Source of the DNA: Neonectria sp. B-13
Taxonomy: Eukaryota; Ascomycota; Sordariomycetes; Hypocreales; Nectriaceae
Reading direction: 5' to 3'
DNA length: 64,000 nt
NCBI GenBank assembly: GCA_002682825.1
Contig: NOKP01000028.1
Coordinates: forward strand, 186,001 to 250,000
Shown piece after piece: positions 25,762 through 35,817 of the stretch (position 1 is the first letter of the stretch; each line of letters starts with the position of its first letter). Under the pieces are notes generated by a model that saw only the letters and a list, made by a program, of their open reading frames with translations, was not told where the DNA came from and did not search any database. Position numbers and translations under genes: made by a program.

Positions 25762-26019
25762 TATAAGAGCTTATAAAGTACTTAGAGTAAGGATATATTA
25801 GGTAACTTAATTGAGTATAACTAGGGCTTAGGACCTAGTCTTTTATAAAGAATAGATCCTTTAGTAGATATAATAGGATATAGCAAATGCACCTTAAGCT
25901 AGCCTCTTTGGATGTGCATAAGAGGGTAGACTCTTGAGGGGTTGAAATACCAAGGGGAATTGGGTCTACCTGAGGTCTCGCGATGTAGCTATTCCGTACA
26001 GGGACCTTAGCCCGTGACA
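25762..26019 (-). repeat. LTR of outer element (5' LTR on minus strand)
   Basis: 258 bp, partner of 12604-12861. Here the pattern is reversed: bases before about 25882 are converted to A and T, while the outer part to 26019 keeps its G and C, including CTCGCGATGTAGC. Confidence 0.9.
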
Positions 26020-26024
26020 GTACG
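26020..26024. repeat. Right target-site duplication (GTACG)
   Basis: Exact copy of the five bases at 12599-12603, immediately after the CA end of the right LTR. Confidence 0.85.
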
Positions 26025-27062
26025 CAACTAATTGGCAGCTGAGCAGACAATATGGGTTAGGCTAGCGAACTACGGCCTATGTGACGACGACGACGACGAC
26101 GACGACGACTAGCACCAGTCAGTCAAAGACCGCCATATTTCCCAATAAGGTCTGTCAAAGGCGGAAGGTTCCATTCTGAGAGAGCTGATAGACTCTTGGC
26201 CCCAAACCAGATGCTGTCGGCATGCTACACTCGTGCAATAGGTACAGGGCTTTAGAACGGTCTAGACTACCGTAACTAGTTTCTACACCGGTGACAAGCT
26301 CCGCCACGCTGAGGCCTTGTCTCGAATAGTCCATACAGTGCATTCCAATAGTCCGAGGTTGATCAAGTACCGCCTTGCATACGTGTGTCTTATGATACTT
26401 CAGCTGCTCGGAGCGAGTGGTGGCTCAATCTATAATGTGTTCGTTACGAGTCTAGTGACTGTTACTCAAGTAGTTGAAACACTTAGCCGCTGGTGCTTCT
26501 TTGGGGATGATTCCGCCATCCCCCTGCCCAACTTGGCCGTATAGCCAGCCACAAGAGTTCATGATCCTCGACTGTAACGCAAGAGCGTCTCAACTAGTTC
26601 TAGTTGAGTCCGTACCAGGATATGGTGGGACAACCTAGTTGAGCGAGTAGATCACCGCCAGCACATTAGTTTTATACCGCCACGCCACGGGCCAGGCCGC
26701 CAATGGCTCATTGTTCACGGCCCTAAAGGTCCTCAGCGGTGCTTCCGTTTACACTTGGACCTGGCTATTGGCGCGCCATCTTTCCATCTTAGCTTCTCGG
26801 TGAACTAACTCCTCACGCCAGTCGTTGCGCAATGACTGAGGCTAGTATGTTGTTCGGGTTCTAGAATCGATACTTCAGCCAGCCACCAGCAGTTGTATTG
26901 TTTAGGACTGACAGCTCTCCATGCATAGACGCCTTGATCGACAGGTATTTAAACACTGTCAATCTCTACAACTTGCCAACAATCAACTCACTTTCACATC
27001 GTCTTTACAACACACAACAACTATTACACTCTTCTCAAACCCACACTGAACTTTCTCTCACC
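26025..27062. other. Intergenic, upstream of the beta-prism gene
   Basis: The short frames look like chance and no gene is recognised. It contains a GAC microsatellite. A TATA-like TATTTAAA lies near 26945, about 115 bp before the next start codon. Confidence 0.45.
26083..26109 (+). repeat. (GAC)9 microsatellite
   Basis: Nine perfect GAC triplets lie 60 bp outside the right LTR, in non-coding sequence. Confidence 0.9.
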
Positions 27063-27707
27063 ATGCCATCTGAGTCTTCCCGCAGCGACCCTCCCAACTC
27101 CAGTCGCACACATGGAGATTTTTTCTCCTGGTTTGAGGTACTTATCCAGTTTCGCTCGAAACGTTTATGTGTCAAACTAACAATACAGTTTTCCTACAAC
27201 GATAACAAGCCCGACGGCAGTATCAATGAGATATCCGGCCAGTCCGCTGATATCAACAAGGGCTACGGCGGCAAGTAAGTACACCATGTTTGAAAGTGAA
27301 AGTGTGAAACAAAATATTAACTGCGGCTCTCAGGTATGTCTGGCTTACCGTACACCGAGCCCCTAACCCTCGTATGATGGTCAATAACATCTGGGTCGAT
27401 ATCCGATCCGATGGACTGGACAACAATGTGGATCTTGCCAAAGGCGCCGGCGGAGACTACCGCTACTTGCAGTGGTCCAACGATATGAATGCCAGCCAGT
27501 GAGTATTGCTCGACCAGTTGATCGTTCTTGAGACTAATTGCGTTCTTAAGCTATATTACCGATGTTGCTCTTTGGAGATCGAGTGATTCTCATGGCAGCC
27601 CTCCTGATGGATGGGATCACAAGTCTGACGATATTAACCGCGGCCGCGGTGGTGATTATCTTTACCTTGTCTGGCGAACTAAGCAGTACGTCGGTAACAA
27701 GAACTAG
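27063..27707 (+). CDS. Small protein with threefold beta-prism/MABP-like repeat, 160 aa
   Basis: Four exons (27063-27137, 27189-27274, 27334-27498, 27551-27707) join in frame. The start has CACC before the ATG. The protein has no signal peptide and opens with a Ser/Pro-rich tail. Three motifs follow: DINKGYGGKYVWL (46-58), VDLAKGAGGDYRYL (from 86) and DINRGRGGDYLYL (136-148). The pattern D-x-N/A-K/R-G-x-G-G-x-Y-x-Y/W-L, used three times, suits a beta-prism with pseudo-threefold symmetry. Similar motifs occur in the MABP domain and in the beta-prism attached to some bacterial MACPF proteins. Such folds bind sugars or membranes, but no ligand is shown here. The first intron is 51 nt without a stop, so retaining it would add 17 residues. 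The gene lies about 1 kb beyond the retrotransposon, on the other side from the Tc-like gene. Confidence 0.75.
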
Positions 27708-28323
27708 GGTAGCTCAATATCTACAGAGTGACCTGCAGTGGTATTATAGTGAATAGTCTAGGAAGGTAATTAAGCTTTCTATAGGGCTGTTTAAGAATCC
27801 ATTCGCCTTTGAACATGCGGTTAACAAGTCGTACATATTGAAGGGGTTTATTGAAGTCATGAGACGTTAGCTACTATGTTGTAACGATAAAATTGAGAGT
27901 GGTGATAATAAGTTCAACTATCTCTCTTGGGCTCGGGAAATATGTTAGATGGTGAGGTAAGGAGCAGTGGAAGAAGATAATTAAGTGTAATAAAGCTCCA
28001 CTACAATAATGCAAAGAGCCAAAAAATACAACATATAATATCTAACAGGACAATGCTTCAATTTAATCACCATTGTTGTTTCGCGCCAGCGATGACCTCA
28101 AGCCTGGCTTTCAACAAAAGTCCATATCCTGGAGTCAGGAGATGAATTTGCTTTCTCTATGGGGCATTTGACTGCAAGTATTAGAGTTTGAAGCTCATAG
28201 CAATGTCATCCATGGCTGCACTCCGACCCGGCGGTGTATGACAGGTACGGTACTTGTTCTTATTGTCGACGCAGAAACCAAGAACGCAGTCACTTGTAAC
28301 AGTGATTAAAATCAACACTCCGA
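27708..28323. other. Intergenic between convergent genes
   Basis: No gene is seen. It holds the 3' flanks of the beta-prism gene and of the first HET gene. Confidence 0.5.
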
Positions 28324-30663
28324 TCAGCCGAGTACCAACCCAATTTCTTCCACGTTCTGCATATCCCAAAACTCGGCGCTTATTTCCGCCAGTCCCTTGC
28401 GATATGCGATCTTCCCTTCCCACTCGACCCAGAGAGCGAAGTACACCGGGGTTTCCTCAAGCCGAAACGTGCCGCGCTGTGCGTGGAGAATTGCTACTAG
28501 TTCTATCGGCATGCCCCTCTTACTTGTACCTAACGGCGCGGGATTCTTTGGTCCTGCTTGATATGGTTCGTCTTCGGGTTCCGTATCTTCTTCTATCGGC
28601 CCACGAGGCGATGGCGTTGACTCTCCAAAGCCTGAAGCACTTTCCTTTTCGTCAAAGAGCGCATACCAATCCTTCGTATTGTTCGGCTGTAGCGTCCCAA
28701 TGACCTTTCCATTCTCGTCCTCAAAGACAGCCTCGTGAGGATGATCATCCTTGCGATCAGAGGGAGCCAGATACAATCTCTGCGCTCGGCAAGACAAGAA
28801 CGGTGTGCCTCTTACCAGGTCTGGTCTTGGATGTGTTTGATCGGTATCTGCAATGGGAAAAGGACAGAAGAACTCCATTCTTGGGAACAATGGATGCTTA
28901 AAGGCAAACGTTCCCAAGCCTTTCGGAGGTTTGATCGCTCTATTCATGTCGACGTTGCTGTCCACGGGCTTGTATGGCGCTTTTGTCCATCCCTTGGGCG
29001 GCTGCCATTCAGGATCCCTTGCGGCTTGAACGTACTCGTACCAACGTGATTCGACTCTTCTCCAAGGCCCGCTCGCACTTTCACTCGTGTACCATTCTAC
29101 GATTGGCCTGTAGTCCCACCGTGCGTGGCTTTGGATAACATACTCTTCTGAACCGCCCCAGTGGATGAAACAACCCTTCCAGCCGATCCAAGACCAACTA
29201 GGGGGACAAAAGGACTCCGACTTCTTTCCATCGGAACTTTCGCCAATGTCCTCATTGCCCGCGATCCGCCGAGATCGGCGTCTCTCTAGGTTGCAGTCGA
29301 CTGCGACCCATATGACGCAAACATCGAAGTACATTTCCGGGATACCGCACAAGAATCCACCATGAAACGTACGGGCCATGAGACTCAACGTTCCCGATAT
29401 AGCAGGCGGGCTGTCTTCATCATATGTTAAGCTGCGAGGCGCATATCCGTTCAGAAAGTCCTGATACTCGCTCGTGCTCGGGTACCCGTGCAGGATCTTG
29501 GGCAGCGAGAACGATTCGCGTGTCTGCCTGGGACTGTCGTCGTTGTCGACGGGCGGCATCTGATCCTCGCGCCAGATGGCGCAGGCACACTCCCAGTGAA
29601 CCCTCCCTTCTGAGAATATAATTCGCCGTTTTGACATGTGGTATTCCTGAAACGTCCAGCCGCGCGAGTCGTAACCCTCCGGCAGATACGTCTCGTTGAG
29701 CCAAGAATCCGTCTCAATGACGCTCTCGCCACCGGTGAACGGATAAGTCCTTTGCTTCAAGTTTCGGGGCTCCGATATCCCGTAGAGGCCATAGATCCCA
29801 TTGCTGGCGTCTCCATCGGCTGCGACGATGGTGGCGACGGCCGTGGAGAATATGGCAGCCATCTGCCCGATTTCATGTTGTTTCATAGCTTCATCATCCT
29901 GTGGAATACACAATGCGTCGACGTAGAAGTAACGATAACCCAGACGTTCGGTTATGCGCATGGCGTGGCGTACCGTTACTGGGATCAAAGGCCAGACTTC
30001 TGACTCCGCTGACAGCGCTCGTGGTCTTTGCAGCTGGTATAGAGTCCCAGTCGTCGTCCTGAAGCCCATACCGTTGCCCCATCGATAGCTCATAGCTATG
30101 TAATCTTTTCCCCCGCGGCCAGAGACTAGGCTATTGGTCTCGAGGTCCACGAGCCAAGTCGGCTCCGCACGTGCGATACCCAAAGGGTTGTCGCATGTCT
30201 CCCCATGCAGCGTTCTACACAGTCGCTGCCACTGACACAGCATGTCCAGATCAACCCACTTCGGGTTCAGTATCCTACCACGCCCACCATGACCCGGAAT
30301 GTCGGGTCGATACACAAGAGCCGCGTGCGTCTGTAGGACATAGGCGCCGTTCCTGTCGGCCCCAAACTCAATGGCGACTTCTTTTCCGGGTCCAGTCTTG
30401 GAAACATCTGCTTTGAAGAAGTTGGAGCGCTTGTAAAGGTTGGGATTGCGAGTAAACTCCACGCCCTGCTGTAGACCATTGATCAAGGGGCTATGCCCAG
30501 GGCATGAAGGCGTGAATTCAGCCTCGGATATTTCAAAGTAAGTGTCGTTTACAGTGCCTGAAAGAACGTTCATTAATCGGCGGCATACTGTGCAGTCTGG
30601 CGCTTGGGGGGGTGTCTGCAAGTTGGGGGGAAAAGCTTTTGCGGGCTCTTGCTCAGATGCCAT
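28324..30663 (-). CDS. HET-domain (heterokaryon incompatibility) protein, 779 aa
   Basis: A single-exon gene for a HET-domain protein. These proteins drive cell death after fusion of unlike fungal strains, or act in related NLR-type immunity. The N-terminal part has CTVCRRLMNVL. The HET domain spans about residues 185-360 and shows YIAMSYRWG, then YRYFYVDALCIPQDD, then MAAIFSTAVATIVAADG, then the closing RGWTFQEY and RRIIFSEGRVHWEC. The C-terminal 400 residues are low in similarity and carry an acidic Pro/Glu linker near 690-720. No NACHT, WD or ankyrin repeats are seen. No intron is needed. The allele partner cannot be told from sequence. Confidence 0.9.
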   Translation of the reverse strand: MASEQEPAKAFPPNLQTPPQAPDCTVCRRLMNVLSGTVNDTYFEISEAEFTPSCPGHSPLINGLQQGVEFTRNPNLYKRSNFFKADVSKTGPGKEVAIEFGADRNGAYVLQTHAALVYRPDIPGHGGRGRILNPKWVDLDMLCQWQRLCRTLHGETCDNPLGIARAEPTWLVDLETNSLVSGRGGKDYIAMSYRWGNGMGFRTTTGTLYQLQRPRALSAESEVWPLIPVTVRHAMRITERLGYRYFYVDALCIPQDDEAMKQHEIGQMAAIFSTAVATIVAADGDASNGIYGLYGISEPRNLKQRTYPFTGGESVIETDSWLNETYLPEGYDSRGWTFQEYHMSKRRIIFSEGRVHWECACAIWREDQMPPVDNDDSPRQTRESFSLPKILHGYPSTSEYQDFLNGYAPRSLTYDEDSPPAISGTLSLMARTFHGGFLCGIPEMYFDVCVIWVAVDCNLERRRSRRIAGNEDIGESSDGKKSESFCPPSWSWIGWKGCFIHWGGSEEYVIQSHARWDYRPIVEWYTSESASGPWRRVESRWYEYVQAARDPEWQPPKGWTKAPYKPVDSNVDMNRAIKPPKGLGTFAFKHPLFPRMEFFCPFPIADTDQTHPRPDLVRGTPFLSCRAQRLYLAPSDRKDDHPHEAVFEDENGKVIGTLQPNNTKDWYALFDEKESASGFGESTPSPRGPIEEDTEPEDEPYQAGPKNPAPLGTSKRGMPIELVAILHAQRGTFRLEETPVYFALWVEWEGKIAYRKGLAEISAEFWDMQNVEEIGLVLG

Positions 30664-31724
30664 TTTCGATCTGGCAGGCCGTGGGTAGTACTCTCGTCAA
30701 ATGAGATGTTTCTTGTAAGATGATGACCGCTCCTGAACTGACAATGATGGAGTATGCTGAATAGTATTGAATTAACGGGACGAAATCCCATCTCTAGTGA
30801 ATTATGAGAAGTGTGAAACAAAACGGAACAATAAATGAATTAACCCCTAGAATGCTTTCTTATAGATGAGTTAAAGACTCTACTTTTCTCAGCACCCACT
30901 TTTCGCGTTTTCTTCCCACGAAATTGCTATATATTGAGAAGCTCTAATCAAGGTAAATACATAGAAGGGTAATGTAATGGAATGAGAGCCGCAAGCTTGC
31001 TGGTGGCGCCATTTCCGCAAGAAGTGCGGATACTGATTGATTCTTTACCCCTATGGGCTACTGGATTATTGTCAGCGAGCGCACGGCGCCGCTGACCCTT
31101 ACAGTTAAAGATTTATTTATACTCCCTAAATTAGCCAACCACGCCTATTGCTAAGCTATTTAATGTCGTAAATAGTTTGTTATCATATAATACACAATTT
31201 CTGAGTTGAAAGAATTCTTTGACTTAGATTTAATATCGTGTCCCTTAGAGTAAAAGGTTGCTTATGGCATATAAGTTAGGACTACAGCTGGATTAACGCC
31301 AGACCCCTAGTACACTCACATTGGTCCGGCTGGCTTGTCTGATGGAATCAACAGTCAAGGCGTTTCCCATAGTTAGCCCTGAAGCCGACCGGAACTTAGT
31401 TCCGAAGCACCAGAAGCCTTTGCGTTGGCGTTGCTTTAGTAGTGTTCCTGGACTCTTGTTATCACATTGTCCCTCGGGTGTTGTGGTATGTAAATGCAAA
31501 TAAGCCTGTTGTCTCGGAATCAGCGGGCCATTTCACCGTTCCAGCCTTTGCGCTTTCTCGGTTCCCGAAAAACGCGGACGCGGACGTTACAAGCTTAAGC
31601 GTGTTTCCTTTTCCCCACCGCCTCGTGTGATAGAACGCCAACACTTCGAAAGTCCGTGAACCCGGCCTTGTGACCCCCGTGCCGGAGAGCAAGCACGGTG
31701 GAGAATTAAGTGACCCGGCCCAAC
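30664..31724. other. Intergenic, no gene seen
   Basis: Promoter side of the first HET gene plus about 1 kb with only short chance frames on both strands. Confidence 0.5.
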
Positions 31725-31985
31725 TTACCTTGTCCCTCGAAGTTTCGGAAGTTGCTGTTGTCCAAAGTAATGCACATTCTCGGCTTCCAAGACATTTTTC
31801 ATGCTTCCAACGTTTTCGTAGTCCATAGTGACAATTTTCACCCGAAGCTCGTGAGCGGGCGTTGCATCTGCTTGTCGGCTGAGGATTTTGACTGTGTAAA
31901 GTTCTGGAAATTTCTTCAGCTCATGGACAATGGCGAGCCCCATGCCTATTGAGCCTCCGGCAACTGCGACGATGGTAACATTGTA
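31725..31985 (-). pseudogene. NmrA-like/isoflavone-reductase-like N-terminal fragment
   Basis: About 85 codons read VTIVAVAGGSIGMGLAIV, then LYTVKILSRQADATP and VTMDYENVGSMKNVLEAENVH, then lose similarity. This is the NAD(P)-binding Rossmann N terminus seen in the two complete NmrA-like genes at 37.3-40.2 kb. There is no in-frame start directly before it, and the C-terminal three quarters are missing. A possible donor (ACAAG then GTAAGT) lies at the end, but no later exon was found. It is probably a truncated duplicate. Confidence 0.6.
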
Positions 31986-32081
31986 GATCTGTCTCCCTTT
32001 CAGCAAGCGTTCTCTGTGGCATCGAATAAACAGAGAGAGCTTACATGACGAGTAAGTCGGATTAATTTCGATTGCTTTCAA

Positions 32082-32670
32082 CCAATTTCGAATAGGGTGC
32101 CGTACTGATGTCTGCTACGAATGAAAAGGAGCATGTTTTACCTCGAGAGGTTTACATCTTATAAAGGCTTATGTTTCGGGCCGCCTTGTTTACCCGATAT
32201 TCTTTGTTTTCCAGGCGCACTTCGGAAAACCCGAACTTATGAAAGTCCTAGTTGAAGGTTCAGGTCTGTGGGTCAGACTTTTCACGATCACGGTACTTCG
32301 TGGTGTTGTACAGCTTAGGCAGCTCATAGGCTAAAAATAGGACCGAAAGCTACGCGGCCGACTTTGTTGCTGGCGATCTTTGTCTCAAATTTCACTAAGC
32401 GGCGCTGTACTTCATATGAGGAGGGTCTCGATTACGTTACAACTCGACCCCCGTTCGTCCTTCGGGCTGACGCAGAAAGTCGGTGACATGATAAATTGCG
32501 GTACCTATGGCCACACTTACTCGTCTTTGATAGTAATCTACCGTTCATATTGTGGTTACATGGACGAAGTTGCATTATTGTTCTAAAACATAGAGAAGGG
32601 AATACATGTAAGTGACTGATCATAACATCATCAAACTAAACACATCTAAATCCTCAAATCCTGATTCTCA
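32082..32670. other. Intergenic, no gene seen
   Basis: Only short frames without recognisable content. It separates the NmrA-like fragment from the 3' end of the F-box-like gene. Confidence 0.5.
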
Positions 32671-34014
32671 TTACCCAGTTGTGACATCCACCTCGATCCC
32701 AACCTCAGTGCAAAGATTTGTCAACTTGTTTCTTATTTCCGGTTTCCATTCGCCGCTAGTATCCAGCAAAAGCAACAAAATTCTTTGGAGACGCGGTGTT
32801 GATTCTTTCAAATGCTCCATCCATACTTGAATAAGATTGAGGACATCCATGTCTTCCAAAGCGTAGTAGTCATGAAGGGTAAAATCATCCGTGAGAGTGA
32901 CAGATTCAACGTTAGGCGGAATTGCGTACTCCAGGCGTTTTGACACATCCGGCCAGAACCCTACCAGAAATGCGATTGGAACTCGAAGTACTGTTATTTT
33001 ATCGAAGCTTATAATGTCTCTGAATGAGCCCTTCATCTCCAAAAATGGTTCGTTGCCAATCAAGTCCATCATAGAAAACCCCTTGAGGCTCAAGTCAGTG
33101 AGAGTTTCTCGAACATGAGATAGTGCATCAAGGATCTGGTCAAAGTTGATGATCGGGGTATCGAACGGATCTATGCCTTCCAGTTGAGGACAATGGTGCC
33201 ACTCCCAGTGCAACCTTTTCAGGGACTTGGTTACTGATAGGATATGGCCAAGGTGTTGCTCTCGGAGCTTGGTGATGTTCAGTGAGGTGATGGTGGAGGG
33301 GTCGGGCGTGTATGCCGGCCAGGTGAAGACTGTTGGGTTTTTGATAAAGACGGAGATGTGTTCAACTGCAGGTATGTAAAATAGCGAGAGAGCATCCGTA
33401 AGATTCACGCGATGTGTGCCCGTCAAATGCACAATGTGACGATTGTAAGCCACCACCCGGAGTTGCTGGAATTTAGGCAGCGTGTAATGCAGAGGGGGAC
33501 AAACAGCAGATCTAAGCATCATGGCAAAAAAGCGGCTTTTTCTGGTGACATGAGGACCAAGATCAAGATGTGTGATGTTTGGAAGCTGTGCTATGAGGGC
33601 TGTGACAATTGCATCAATTGATCCGGCCTGGACTGCGTCTATCCATCGGTCGGCAAATGGCACCCTTGTACATTTGATAAATTCAATGGCTGTGGTCATT
33701 TCAAGGCCGGCGGTAGAAATCTTGCATCGGGGATAATGTTCAATCGAGAATCTCGACAATCCAGGTCTGTGAAGAGTGAGGCTCCGGACGTACTGGGACA
33801 GCTCAGGCCTGTGCAGCAGGGTGCGCAGTAGTAGGGTGATTGGCGGCGGCTCCCGAAACCTCCATACTAACCACTGAATCGTCGAGTATAGGTAAGGCTC
33901 GGTGAGGGTGCGTAGCGCCTTGTTAACGAGGCTCAGCGCATAGAAATCTGAAGAGTCGACCAACTCTAAGATGGCGTGCACGATCTCGCGGGGGCAATCA
34001 AGAAAGAGAGCCAT
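32671..34014 (-). CDS. F-box-like protein, 447 aa
   Basis: An F-box recruits SCF ubiquitin ligase to substrates bound by the rest of the protein. Residues about 5-45 from the ATG at 34014 match a fungal F-box-like pattern: FLDCPREIVHAILELV, then DFYALSLVNKALRTLTEPYLY. The remainder is Leu-rich and could form LRR-like repeats. Examples are VRSLTLHRPGLSR, ITHLDLGPHVT, ITSLNITKLREQHL and LTDLSLKGFSM. The frame stays open upstream to 34161, which would add 49 hydrophobic and unlike residues. I chose 34014 because the F-box normally lies near the N terminus. An ATG at 34038 is also possible. No intron is seen, and the substrate is unknown. Confidence 0.7.
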   Translation of the reverse strand: MALFLDCPREIVHAILELVDSSDFYALSLVNKALRTLTEPYLYSTIQWLVWRFREPPPITLLLRTLLHRPELSQYVRSLTLHRPGLSRFSIEHYPRCKISTAGLEMTTAIEFIKCTRVPFADRWIDAVQAGSIDAIVTALIAQLPNITHLDLGPHVTRKSRFFAMMLRSAVCPPLHYTLPKFQQLRVVAYNRHIVHLTGTHRVNLTDALSLFYIPAVEHISVFIKNPTVFTWPAYTPDPSTITSLNITKLREQHLGHILSVTKSLKRLHWEWHHCPQLEGIDPFDTPIINFDQILDALSHVRETLTDLSLKGFSMMDLIGNEPFLEMKGSFRDIISFDKITVLRVPIAFLVGFWPDVSKRLEYAIPPNVESVTLTDDFTLHDYYALEDMDVLNLIQVWMEHLKESTPRLQRILLLLLDTSGEWKPEIRNKLTNLCTEVGIEVDVTTG

Positions 34015-34389
34015 TTTGTTCCAGGTCTGTGGGGGCATCAGTAGAATCCTTGTCACTTTGATGGGCGTCACACACGTCGGGCTTTTGGTGTGGATAATAT
34101 ACTGGGATAGGATAAGCAGAGAAATTGAAGCGCCACGTACTCGTGGGAATACAGCATTCATTAAATAGCTGACAGATTTATAGATCCACGGCTAAACATC
34201 CATGCCCCCGGGTGTTTCAACCGACGTTGTACGATGGCTGATTGGTTGTTTCGAGGCATAAGCTGACCCATCAACCCCCACAGTGTTGGATGACCCTGGA
34301 GGTGCAGGGAGGAGGAAGGTGACGATGAGGAGTCCACCAAAGGTGGGATTGTAAAATCAGGTGCTGGAAGCAAGTGTCAGAGATGGAAT

Positions 34390-35010
34390 GGCACGACATG
34401 CCAGTTGATACCACGCCCATGAATACTGTCACCACTTTGATGCCAAGCGTCGCCAGCTCAAGTCAGAGAGTGTCGGGGTAATCAGAAACAGCTCCTTTGC
34501 AAGCATTGTATCCGGATGTAAAGAGGATGGGGATCCGTGAAAGCACAGGGGCTGTTTTGATGATGGATGGGGGTTGCTGCGAGTCAGACCCAGCTGCTAG
34601 AAGGAGGGGCGTGAAAGCCGACACCACGTCGAATACCCCGAATACATTGGCGTCAAGCATAGCTCGAACACGTCCAGAGTCGGATGCAATAGCTGGGGCT
34701 TCGTATGCTGGAACAAGCCAGTGTCTTTGACAGCGTAGTACGCACTGCTTTCTAGATGGCGAACTTGAGCCTGCCTTATTAAACAGCATATGCAACTTTC
34801 CACCTGTTCAGGTTGCAATCTCAGTCTTCATCAGAGTTGCTCTTGGTATCGGTGACTTCAAGCGATACTATCTCAATGCCCTTTTCGCCGAGGCCAACGA
34901 GAGACTTGGTGGATCGAGCGGTGGCAAAGGCCCGCATCCCTTGGGCGGCGAATCCACGGACCAGAGCATGACTGGCACTGCCCTTTGAGCATCTAACGAG
35001 TAGATTTTGA
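34390..35010 (-). pseudogene. Decayed short-chain dehydrogenase/reductase
   Basis: Pieces of one SDR protein lie in order on the minus strand but in different frames. A Rossmann start (CSKGSASHALVRGFAAQG, then FATARSTKSL) is followed by EIVSLEVTD, ending at a TGA near 34833. Then come HMLFNKAG, VRAMLDANVFGVFDVVSAFTP, a relic of the active-site region (TSGYNACKGAV), a second TGA near 34464, and LELATLGIKVVTVFMGVVST. The second stop stands where SDRs have Arg, which fits CGA to TGA. The initiation region is lost. It resembles the 1-acyl-DHAP reductase-like fungal SDRs. Non-functional. Confidence 0.7.
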
Positions 35011-35817
35011 TTAGTTGTGCTATAATTCGGAGGATCATAGCACCGTAGTGGTACTTGGTGACGGATGCAACATACCCAATGATGAGAATAGAATGGCGCT
35101 GTGCTGAAGCTATTTCGGGCTTGGATGGGATATAATATGCTGGAACGTTGAACGAAGTCGATGCCGCTTGGCCAGTCACAGATTGAACATGGAGTGGATG
35201 ATGGGTTCTTTTTATTCTTGTGTACGGATTGTGTTTGATGAGTGCTGTTGTCGGCATTTCACGGTAGATCCAGCCAGATGGTGGCCAGGAATATGCTGCC
35301 AGGGCATCAACAAAAGTGGCCCAGTACGGAAGATGGACGTAATAGCTGAATATCAATCAGCCAATTCCCTATCAAGCCAAGAAAACGATGAACCTTGTCC
35401 CAATTCAAATGCCCGGAGATGTCCTCTGGGTTCAGCCATGACGCAAGAGTTGGCGTTTTACCATAGCGCCAACTGGGTGGAGATGATCAGAGTTCCGCGC
35501 CATTCGGCATTCCAATTCCCCCGAAACTGGCGGGCTCAGAGTCTCATATGTAATTGCTCCGACCCAGTCCTGCTCACATAATCTTTCCTCCTACAATCCG
35601 TGACTACTCCAGTCCGGAAATTGCCTACCGTCGCCAGTCTACACTCCGCTACGGGACGACTGTTGCTCCATCTGAGACCGTTCAGCGCACCAAGCCTCGT
35701 GCTTCACAGCGAAGGGCAGGCTGGGTCAACTTGTTTAATACCTCGGTGGCGGCCTCCTTTTTGTAATTAATACCAGCACCAAGCTTACAGTCCCACTAAC
35801 TCCATCTCCGCTACACG
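35011..35817. other. Intergenic, promoter side of the MDR gene
   Basis: A long frame at 35168-35581 has no recognisable composition and overlaps other frames, so it is not called. No clear TATA box. Confidence 0.45.

Larger units (their letters stand above)
12604..26019 (-). mobile_element. RIP-degraded Ty1/Copia-like LTR retrotransposon with nested insertion
   Basis: Two direct repeats of exactly 258 bp (12604-12861 and 25762-26019) bound the block and are flanked by the same 5 bp, GTACG. Read on the minus strand, the LTR opens TGTCACGGGC and closes with CA, as LTRs do. Next to the 5' LTR on that strand is GTTATAAGCC. This fits an initiator-Met half-tRNA primer site of fungal Copia elements after one G-to-A change. 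A reverse-transcriptase remnant near 14335-14346 has the Copia context around its YxDD box. Without the nested element the remaining length is about 4.5 kb, normal for Copia. No open frame of 60 codons survives between 12735 and 25834. Excess TpA and AT richness point to RIP. It is dead. Confidence 0.9.

Noticed and set aside
26155..26544. Overlapping frames on both strands beyond the right LTR
   Set aside because: They have no recognisable composition, overlap each other and lie in DNA with a microsatellite and no coding trend.
35168..35581. 137-codon plus-strand frame upstream of the MDR gene
   Set aside because: Cys- and Trp-rich without pattern, and it partly overlaps the decayed region. 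Treated as non-coding.
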